Positions 33,383 to 38,692 of a stretch of DNA of 38,692 nucleotides are shown piece by piece. The translations under genes were made by a program, and so were the position numbers. A model generated the notes under the pieces. That model was not told the DNA's origin. It saw nothing but the letters and a program-made list of their open reading frames with translations, and did no database searches. The DNA comes from Micromonospora sicca (GTDB lineage Bacteria > Actinomycetota > Actinomycetes > Mycobacteriales > Micromonosporaceae). Location of the stretch: assembly GCF_003172935.1 (NCBI RefSeq), contig NZ_QGKS01000310.1:1-38692 (forward strand), in the 5' to 3' direction. Each line of letters begins with the position of its first letter. Position 1 is the stretch's first letter.

Positions 33383-35662
33383 TCAGGCGGCGGGAACGCC
33401 CCGGGCCGCGGCCACCACGGCCTGGCCGAGGGAGATCCCGCCGTCGTTGGGCGGCACCCGCGAGTGCACGAGCACCCGGAAGCCGTCCTGCTCCAGCCCG
33501 CTCACCACCCGGTCGAGCAGCAGCACGTTCTGGAAGACCCCGCCGGAGAGCGCGACCGTGGCCAGGCCCCTGCTTTCCCGGACGGCGCCGGCCGCCCGTA
33601 CCACGGCGTCCGCCAAGCCGTGATGGAACCGCGCGGCGATCCGGCCGGGATCCACCTTGGCGAGCAGGTCGTCGACCACGCAGCGAACCAGCCCGCGTCC
33701 GACGTCCTGGAGCGGGACCGGAGCGGCCGCCTCGACCCGGTAGCCGCCCCGCTCGTCGGGATCGGCCCGCTGCTCCAGTGCGATCGCGGCCTGCCCCTCG
33801 TACGTGACCCGGTCGTGCAGGCCGAGGATCGCCGAGACGGCGTCGAACAGCCGGCCAACACTCGAGGTACGGGGTGAGTTCGTGCCAAGCCGCGCCAGGG
33901 CCACCGCCGCCCGCCACCGCCGCTCGTGCCGGCGCGCCACCGCCAGGTCGGGCATTGCGTCGCCGTAGATCTCGTCCAGGTAGGCCGCCGCCATCCGCCA
34001 CGGCTCGCGGACCGCCGCGATCCCGCCCGGCATCGGCACGGCGGCCAGATGGCCGACCCGCTCGAAGCCGGCCAGGTCCGCGACGAGCAGCTCGCCTCCC
34101 CACAGGGTGCCGTCGGTGCCGAATCCGAGCCCGTCGAAGGCGACGCCGATCACCGGGCCGGGGTCGCCGTTGTCGGCCAGGCAGGACGCGATGTGGGCGT
34201 GGTGGTGCTGGACGCCGACCAGTTTGACGTCAGCGCGCTGCAGCGCGTACTTCGTCGACAGGTACTCGGGATGCAGGTCATGGGCGACGACCTGCGGCCG
34301 GACATCGAAGAGCCGGGTGAAGTGCGAGATCCCGTCGGTAAACGCCCGCAACGTCTCGAAGTTCTCCAGGTCTCCGATGTGGTGCGACACGAACGCGCGC
34401 CGCCCCTTCGCCACGCAGAACGTGTTCTTCAACTCCGCGCCGCAGGCCAGCACCGGCCGGTCGAAGCGCCACGGCAGGGTGACCGGCGCGGGCACGTAGC
34501 CACGGGACCGCCGCACCGGCAGCTCACGGCCCCGGAAGACACGCACCACCGAGTCGTCGGTCCGGACGTGGATCCGCCGGCCGTGCGTCAGGAAACCGTC
34601 GGCGATCCCCGCGAGCCGCTGGCGGGCGTCGTCGTCACGGTGCGCGATCGGCTCGTCGGAGACGTTTCCGCTGGTCAGCACGATCGGCATGCCGAGCCGC
34701 CCGAGCAGCAGATGGTGCAGCGGCGTGTACGGCAACATCACGCCCAGGTCGCGGTTGCCCGGCGCCACCGACGCGGCGACCGGGGCGTCGGGGAGGCGCG
34801 GCAGCAGCACCACGGGTCGGCGGGAGCCGGTGAGCACCGGCACGGCCGCCGGCGGCACGTCGACCAGGGTGCGTGCCGCCTGCAGGTCGGCGGCCATCAG
34901 GGCGAACGGCTTTTCCTCGCGGTGCTTGCGGGAGCGCAGCGTCGAGACGATCCGCTCGTCGTCGGCGCGGGCGGCCAGGTGGTAGCCGCCCAGACCCTTG
35001 ACCGCGACGATCCGGCCGTTCCGCAGCCACCGTACGGCGTTGGCCAGCGGATCGCCGGAGACTGGGGCGCCGTCCGCGCCGACGAGCCGGAGTGCGGGTC
35101 CGCACACGGGGCAGCACACCGGCTCGGCGTGGAAGCGGCGGTTTCCCGGGTCGGCGTACTCCGCGGCGCAGTCGGCACAGAGGGCGAACCCGGCCATCGT
35201 GGTGGTACGACGGTCGTACGGAACGTCCTCGACGATCGTGAATCGCGGGCCGCAGTTGGTGCAGTTCGTGAACGGGTAGCCGTGGCGTCGGTCCCTCGGA
35301 TCGGACAGCTCGCCGAGGCAGTCCGGGCAGGTGGCGGTGTCGGGGGAGATCAAGGCTTCCCGGCCGGCGCCGGTGACGCTGGTGACGATGGCAAATCCCG
35401 GCTGGCCGTTCGGCAGGACTGCCGCGGTGGTGAGCCGCTCGACCTGGGCGAGTGCCGGTGCCCGCCGGCTGAGGTCCGCGAGGAAGGCAGCCAGCCGCTC
35501 CTCGTCCCCTTCGACCTCGACGAAGACGCCTGCGGTGTCGTTGCCGACGAACCCGGCCAGGTCATATTCCGTGGCCAGCGCGTGCACGAACGGCCGGAAG
35601 CCGACTCCCTGCACGATGCCCTCGACGCGGACGTGCACCCGCCGCAGGCCGGCCAAACCCAT
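33383..35662 (-). CDS. hypF: HypF carbamoyltransferase
   Basis: This is a 759-aa protein with the full HypF layout. An acylphosphatase-like domain (VHVRVEGIVQGVGFRPF, about 9-25) comes first, then two zinc fingers (about 105-190: CPDCLGELSD, NCTNCGPRF, CADCAAEYAD, CCPVCGPAL). A YrdC-like carbamoyl-adenylate domain (KGLGGYHLAARADD onward) and a Kae1-like C-terminal domain (QHHHAHIASCLADNG, AFDGLGFGTDG, ALSGGVFQNVLLLD) follow. It transfers the carbamoyl group from carbamoyl phosphate to HypE. The ATG at 35662 has GAGGGGT upstream. It is the last gene of the PadR-SIS-HypC2-SIS-HypF operon. Confidence 0.95.
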   Translation of the reverse strand: MGLAGLRRVHVRVEGIVQGVGFRPFVHALATEYDLAGFVGNDTAGVFVEVEGDEERLAAFLADLSRRAPALAQVERLTTAAVLPNGQPGFAIVTSVTGAGREALISPDTATCPDCLGELSDPRDRRHGYPFTNCTNCGPRFTIVEDVPYDRRTTTMAGFALCADCAAEYADPGNRRFHAEPVCCPVCGPALRLVGADGAPVSGDPLANAVRWLRNGRIVAVKGLGGYHLAARADDERIVSTLRSRKHREEKPFALMAADLQAARTLVDVPPAAVPVLTGSRRPVVLLPRLPDAPVAASVAPGNRDLGVMLPYTPLHHLLLGRLGMPIVLTSGNVSDEPIAHRDDDARQRLAGIADGFLTHGRRIHVRTDDSVVRVFRGRELPVRRSRGYVPAPVTLPWRFDRPVLACGAELKNTFCVAKGRRAFVSHHIGDLENFETLRAFTDGISHFTRLFDVRPQVVAHDLHPEYLSTKYALQRADVKLVGVQHHHAHIASCLADNGDPGPVIGVAFDGLGFGTDGTLWGGELLVADLAGFERVGHLAAVPMPGGIAAVREPWRMAAAYLDEIYGDAMPDLAVARRHERRWRAAVALARLGTNSPRTSSVGRLFDAVSAILGLHDRVTYEGQAAIALEQRADPDERGGYRVEAAAPVPLQDVGRGLVRCVVDDLLAKVDPGRIAARFHHGLADAVVRAAGAVRESRGLATVALSGGVFQNVLLLDRVVSGLEQDGFRVLVHSRVPPNDGGISLGQAVVAAARGVPAA

Positions 35663-35672
35663 GGCTAACCCC

Positions 35673-36338
35673 TCAGAATTCCTCGGCCAACGCCTGCTGG
35701 GTGAGTTCCCAGAGCACGTGGTAGAGCGTCGTCTGCGCCTCCTGGACCCGGTGCACCGATGCCGACGGCACCACAAAGAGGTAGTCGATCTCGTCGGATT
35801 CCGCCATCCGCCCGCCGTCGTACCCGGCGATGCCGACGGTGAGCATGCCCCGCCGGGCCGCCTCCCCGAACGCCCGCAGGACGTTGTTCGATCCCCCGCT
35901 CGTGGACAGCCCCACCGCGATGTCCCCGGTACGGCCGAACGCCGCCACCTGCCGGGCGAAGACCACCTCGAACCCCACATCATTGGACAGTGCCGTGATC
36001 AGCGCGACGTCTTGGGTCAGCGAGATGGCCGGCAACGGGCGGGCGGCCGTCGGCGGGTGCAGGAACAACTGCGCGATGTCCTGGGCGTCCGTGCCGCTTC
36101 CGCCGTTGCCGAAGGCGAACAGCGTGCCGCCGGCCTGAAAGGCCGCAGCGCACTGGCGGGCGCAGTCGAGCAACCGCTGCCCGTGCCCGGCGACCAGGGA
36201 CTCGCGGAGGGCGACGATCTCCGCCGCCTTCTCCGCGGTGGACCTCGCCACCGCGGCGAGCACGGCGTCCACGTCGGTCGGCTGGGTGTCGAGGAACGGG
36301 TAGAGCGCCCCGATGGCGCCCTCGACCCGGGCGCTCAT
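35673..36338 (-). CDS. SIS-domain protein 1 (GmhA-like, metal ligands lost)
   Basis: This is a 221-aa sugar-isomerase-fold protein related to phosphoheptose isomerase GmhA. The nucleotide/phosphate-binding loops are intact: FAFGNGGSGTDAQD (76-87) and GLSTSGGSNNVLRAF (143-157). However, the metal ligands His61 and Glu65 of GmhA align with Asp87 and Leu91 here. The C-terminal Gln and His ligands remain (VQEAQ, Gln199; LYHVLWEL, His207). Such genes recur in Group 1h hydrogenase clusters with no known role. It overlaps the HypC-like gene by 4 bases and lies 10 bases before hypF. It may act as a complex with SIS protein 2. Confidence 0.82.
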   Translation of the reverse strand: MSARVEGAIGALYPFLDTQPTDVDAVLAAVARSTAEKAAEIVALRESLVAGHGQRLLDCARQCAAAFQAGGTLFAFGNGGSGTDAQDIAQLFLHPPTAARPLPAISLTQDVALITALSNDVGFEVVFARQVAAFGRTGDIAVGLSTSGGSNNVLRAFGEAARRGMLTVGIAGYDGGRMAESDEIDYLFVVPSASVHRVQEAQTTLYHVLWELTQQALAEEF

Positions 36339-36577
36339 GAGTTCTTCTCCACGACCGCGATGGCCTCCTTGGCGTGTACCAGCACGACGTCGCCAGGTCC
36401 CGCCTCGACCAGGGCCACGCTGACCTCCTCCGGTCCGGCGTCCGTGTCCACTACAGCCAGTCCGTCGGCCGTCACTTCCCGTACCCGGACGGCGACCGCC
36501 ATGTCGGAGCACGTGATGCACACGTCGTCGTGGCATTCGGGCAGGGTCCAGGTTGTCGGCACCGGCTGCGAGGTCAC
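36335..36577 (-). CDS. Second HypC-like chaperone with internal cysteine motif
   Basis: This is an 80-aa protein of the HypC/HupF fold. In normal HypC the essential cysteine is residue 2; here ~19 residues precede the motif VCITCSDMAVAVRVREV (Cys20, Cys23), with another cysteine at 15. The rest (GPGDVVLVHAKEAIAVVEKN) is the usual beta-barrel and end. Because the Cys is not N-terminal, it cannot use the same N-terminal thiolate/amine geometry and may serve a different ligand, partner or sensing role. The GTG at 36577 overlaps the SIS protein 2 stop codon. It lies between the two SIS genes, so the three are coupled. Confidence 0.8.
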   Translation of the reverse strand: MTSQPVPTTWTLPECHDDVCITCSDMAVAVRVREVTADGLAVVDTDAGPEEVSVALVEAGPGDVVLVHAKEAIAVVEKNS

Positions 36578-37188
36578 CGGACCGCCTCCGGCTCCAGCAG
36601 GCCGGGCTGTTCGAAGAACACGTGGACCAACTCCCACAGAATGTGATAGATCGTCACGTGCACCTCCTTCACAATGCAGGGGTCGTCGGTGCGGGCAACG
36701 ACGACATGGTCGGCGACCGCGTCCCGAGCGATGTCACCGCCGTCGGCGCCGAGGAGCCCGACCGTGAGCAGACCGAGGTCGCGGGCCGCCATCAGCCCGT
36801 GCCGGACATTGGTGCACCGGCCGTCGACGGACAGTCCGAGCGCGATGTCCTCGGGCGCGGCGAGCAGGCGCAGCTGAGCGGCGAACACCTCGTCAAAGCC
36901 CTCCGCCTGAGCGATCCCGGTGAGGCTCGCGGCGTCGTTCGTCAGCGAGATCGCCGGCAGCGCCCGCTTGCCGACGATGACCGGGTGAACGAACTCCACC
37001 ACGACGTGCTGGGCATCTGTTGCCGGCCCGCCGTTGCCGAAGACGATCAACTTTCCGCCGCGATGGAAGCGTACGGCCATCTCGTGACAGGCCCGCGCGA
37101 TCCGCGCGGCGTCGCCAGCGAGCGACTCTCCGGGTGCCACCCGACGGGCGAACGCTCGCTGAACTGCCGGAAACACGGACGAAGGCAT
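36574..37188 (-). CDS. SIS-domain protein 2 (GmhA-like, phosphate loop altered)
   Basis: This is a 204-aa GmhA-like SIS protein. FGNGGPATDAQHVVVEF places His61 and Glu65 exactly where GmhA binds zinc. His182 (IYHILWEL) matches the third His, but the Gln ligand is replaced by Lys174 (VKEVH), and the sugar-phosphate loop STSG(N/R)S reads SVDGRCTN (120-127). It therefore keeps most metal ligands but has a changed phosphate site, the reverse of SIS protein 1. A joint active site between the two subunits is conceivable, since GmhA sites lie at subunit interfaces. It follows the PadR gene after 11 bases. Confidence 0.82.
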   Translation of the reverse strand: MPSSVFPAVQRAFARRVAPGESLAGDAARIARACHEMAVRFHRGGKLIVFGNGGPATDAQHVVVEFVHPVIVGKRALPAISLTNDAASLTGIAQAEGFDEVFAAQLRLLAAPEDIALGLSVDGRCTNVRHGLMAARDLGLLTVGLLGADGGDIARDAVADHVVVARTDDPCIVKEVHVTIYHILWELVHVFFEQPGLLEPEAVR

Positions 37189-37199
37189 GGGTTCTCCGT

Positions 37200-37577
37200 T
37201 CAGCGCCGGGAAGCCGCGTACGGATCACGATTCGCGCCAGGCGATCCCGCGAAGGCGTCCGCCGAGCGCTGCAGGCAGGCACCGATGACCTGATTGAGTT
37301 GCGCCAGGCCGGTGAGGCACGATCGAAGATCGTCGCGGCCCTTGGCCGTCAGCTGGTAGCACCGGCGTGCCGGCCCCGCCCCGGCGGTCTCCCACCCGGA
37401 GATCAGCAACCGCTCGCGTTCCAGGCCGCGTAGGACCCGGTAGACGTGGCCTGGTTCCACATCGGGCAGTCCCATTGCCTTGAGGCGGTCGATCAGGTCG
37501 TACCCGTGACCGGAACGCTCGAAGATCAGGAGCAGCAGAAACGGATGCAGCAGGCCGTGCAGCTCGCGTCCGTGCAC
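37200..37577 (-). CDS. PadR-family transcriptional regulator of the hydrogenase operon
   Basis: This is a 125-aa protein with the PadR winged helix: LHPFLLLLIFERSGHGYDLI, LPDVEPGHVYRVLRGLERER, then the wing GPARRCYQLTAKGRDDL. The C-terminal helix is short, so it belongs to the small PadR class, whose members usually repress their own operon and are released by a small ligand. It is the first gene of the leftward SIS/HypC2/HypF operon, with 11 bases to the next gene. The GTG at 37577 has GAAAGGGG upstream. A TCTTC-N7-GAAGA dyad lies 50-66 bases before the start. It may also control the rightward operon. Confidence 0.87.
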   Translation of the reverse strand: MHGRELHGLLHPFLLLLIFERSGHGYDLIDRLKAMGLPDVEPGHVYRVLRGLERERLLISGWETAGAGPARRCYQLTAKGRDDLRSCLTGLAQLNQVIGACLQRSADAFAGSPGANRDPYAASRR

Positions 37578-37626
37578 GTCAGCCCCTTTCGTCGGCGGCA
37601 CGCACCGTGAAGCTAAACACACCTTT

Positions 37627-37643
37627 TCTTCTAATAGTGAAGA
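37627..37643. promoter_or_regulatory. Dyad upstream of the PadR operon, possible operator
   Basis: TCTTC and GAAGA are perfect inverted arms around TAATAGT, in an AT-rich patch that stands out in this GC-rich DNA. It is the best candidate for the PadR operon promoter/operator. PadR sites usually have ATGT-N8-ACAT symmetry, so this is not a textbook match. Confidence 0.4.
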
Positions 37644-37665
37644 TTGGCGGGTTTGAGATTCGACC

Positions 37666-37905
37666 ATGGCCGAACGCCCGGTTGGAGAAGAAGTGCCCCC
37701 CGGCCGGCGCACCAGCCAGCCGACACAGGCCTTCGCGCACGTTGCCCCTCTGCTGGTTGTGTGCGAGCCCTTGAGCGACGGAGAGGCCGAGATGCGGACG
37801 GCTGCAGAGGCAGTCAAAGCAGCGCTGCTCGGCAAGCAGCCGCTTCCATGGGTCCAGGGTGAGCGGGAATGGGTCATTTCCTGGAGCGCGTGGGAGCACG
37901 GGTAA
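37666..37905 (+). CDS. Hypothetical protein
   Basis: This is a 79-codon frame from ATG 37666 (MAERPVGEEVPPGRRTSQPT to WSAWEHG). It contains a plausible hydrophobic strand AFAHVAPLLVVCEPL and helix EMRTAAEAVKAALL. Third-position GC is lower than in neighbouring genes (roughly 70% by eye), and there is no clear ribosome site, so it may be chance or a decayed mobile-element gene. It is divergent from the PadR gene. I do not recognise a family. Confidence 0.28.
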   Translation: MAERPVGEEVPPGRRTSQPTQAFAHVAPLLVVCEPLSDGEAEMRTAAEAVKAALLGKQPLPWVQGEREWVISWSAWEHG

Positions 37906-38238
37906 CGGCCTCCGCCGCCAGCCACGCCGCACCCCCTCGGTGAGCTTGCGCGCGCTCAGTCTGATAGGCATCTTGAGCAGCGCCGGTCCCCGCACGACGA
38001 GCACTTCGGAGCCGCCGAAGAGGTCACCATGGTGGAGGCCCTGGTCAGGACGTTGCCAGTGGGATCCGCGTCTCAGCCTGCGGGACGCATACCGCCGCAA
38101 GCGGTGGAGAGCCCAAAGCCATTGATCGATGCGGCAAGGCGTCTCTTGGCCGGCAGGCCCTCTGTGGCAACCTTGAAGGAGGCGGCCTGAGCTGCTGAAA
38201 CTCTGACCCGTGAGGGCGTGCAAGGAGATCCGCTCCCC
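37906..38238. other. Gap before the IS3 element
   Basis: No intact gene is recognised. A 53-codon plus-strand frame (38029-38190, ending RPSVATLKEAA) reads somewhat like protein but has no match I know. A long minus-strand frame through the same DNA is Arg-rich and probably a shadow. The left inverted repeat of the IS element should lie near 38190-38235 but cannot be fixed without its right end. Confidence 0.4.
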
Positions 38239-38640
38239 GTGACATTGCATCATCCGGAACCCGACCCCGAGGTGCCAGCAAAGCCCCGAACAAGGACATA
38301 CACCGCCGCGTACAAGGCGCGGATCCTGGCCGAGTACGAGACCCTCGACAAGGCCGGCAAGGGCGCCCTGCTTCGTCGGGAAGGCCTGTACACGTCGCTG
38401 CTCGCGGCGTGGAAGCACCAGCGTGACGCCGGCGCCCGCGAGGCCCTGGCCAAGCCGGCCGGGCGACCGAAGACCGACCCCGCGGTGCGGGAGGCCGCCA
38501 GGTTGCGGGCCGACAACGAGCGCCTGCGCGCCGAGTTGGACAAGGCCCGCACGGTGATCGAGGTCCAGGGAAAACTCTCCGCGCTGTTGGGGCAACTCGC
38601 GACCGACAGCCAGCACAGCGGGAGCGAGCCGACACCATGA
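38239..38640 (+). CDS. IS3-family transposase OrfA
   Basis: This is a 133-aa protein. An N-terminal helix-turn-helix ([20 protein letters not shown] to [17 protein letters not shown]) is followed by a basic linker and a leucine-zipper helix ([18 protein letters not shown]) for dimerisation. This is the DNA-binding OrfA of an IS3-type insertion sequence. The GTG at 38239 has AAGGAG 12 bases upstream; a GTG at 38218 is a possible earlier start. The stop codon overlaps the OrfB start (ATGA), so OrfAB could arise by coupling or frameshifting. The element marks the right edge of the hydrogenase island. Confidence 0.85.
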   Translation: MTLHHPEPDPEVPAKPRTRTYTAAYKARILAEYETLDKAGKGALLRREGLYTSLLAAWKHQRDAGAREALAKPAGRPKTDPAVREAARLRADNERLRAELDKARTVIEVQGKLSALLGQLATDSQHSGSEPTP

Positions 38641-38692
38641 TCGACGCTGCGATCACCGAGCTGACGCCGCTGATCGGGGTCCGGGCGGCGTG
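38637..38692 (+). CDS. IS3-family transposase OrfB, start only
   Basis: The ATG at 38637 overlaps the OrfA stop codon and gives [18 protein letters not shown] before the window ends. This is the usual N-terminus of the DDE integrase-core OrfB of IS3 elements. The catalytic part lies outside the window, so its integrity cannot be judged. Confidence 0.75.
   Translation, partial: MIDAAITELTPLIGVRAA

Noticed and set aside
33926..35668. A 580-codon plus-strand frame opposite hypF
   Set aside because: HypF is fully recognisable on the minus strand. The opposite frame is a compositional shadow.
37579..38616. A 345-codon minus-strand frame across the right gap and the IS element
   Set aside because: It runs antisense through the clear IS3 OrfA and is Arg/Gly-rich. 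I found no family motif in its remaining part.
1..38692. CRISPR arrays, tRNA or rRNA genes, riboswitches
   Set aside because: No regularly spaced repeats, no tRNA-like cloverleaf or TTCGAAT-type T-loop in context, and no recognisable riboswitch core were seen on either strand.

Overview
The window is high-GC DNA with strong G/C third-position bias, many GTG starts, short GTGA/ATGA gene overlaps and actinobacterial families: a Group 1h [NiFe]-hydrogenase, DUF5947 and DUF6893-like proteins, CGNR and FCD/GntR regulators. It is most likely from a soil or plant-associated actinomycete. A Micromonosporaceae-type genome would fit, but nothing here fixes the genus.

Left part (1-10.5 kb): an accessory region. 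It holds a truncated hypothetical gene, a ketopantoate-reductase-like gene divergent from a CGNR-type regulator around a 23-bp palindrome, a decayed gene, a GT-C type membrane glycosyltransferase, a double-domain SagB-type oxidoreductase, a flavin monooxygenase-like enzyme bracketed by diverged direct repeats, and a divergent esterase / PIG-L deacetylase pair. A perfect 14-bp hairpin at 10518-10550 separates this part from the next.

Middle part (10.5-19.7 kb): a catabolic locus for a C4 (or C5 branched) sugar acid or tetrulose. The leftward genes, in transcription order, are a TIM-barrel isomerase-like enzyme, a DhaK-DhaL sugar kinase, an RpiB-type D-erythrulose-4-P isomerase, a TPI-like L-erythrulose-1-P isomerase and a TctC-TctB-TctA tripartite transporter. 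A divergent GntR/FCD regulator and a downstream PdxA2-like dehydrogenase complete it. Two copies of a TCCTRTAGGA palindrome, in the divergent promoter and before pdxA2, point to one local regulon. The predicted products are D-erythrose-4-P and triose phosphate.

Then comes a patch of decayed mobile DNA (19.7-20.2 kb), a MerR/SDR pair, a frameshifted aromatic-acid-exporter (FUSC-like) gene and a tyrosine-recombinase pseudogene (22.7-23.1 kb).

Right part (23.4-37.6 kb): a complete-looking Group 1h (high-affinity, actinobacterial) [NiFe]-hydrogenase island. The rightward operon encodes a 470-aa accessory protein, a maturation-protease/HypA fusion, a hemerythrin, HhyS, HhyL, a NifU-like protein that has lost one CxxC cysteine, a DUF5947 protein, two small proteins (67 and 33 aa), HypC, HypD and HypE. 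The converging leftward operon encodes a PadR regulator, an SIS protein, a second HypC-like protein, another SIS protein and HypF. HypB is absent. The two SIS proteins are degenerate in complementary ways. The island lies between the recombinase pseudogene and an IS3-family element that runs off the right edge.
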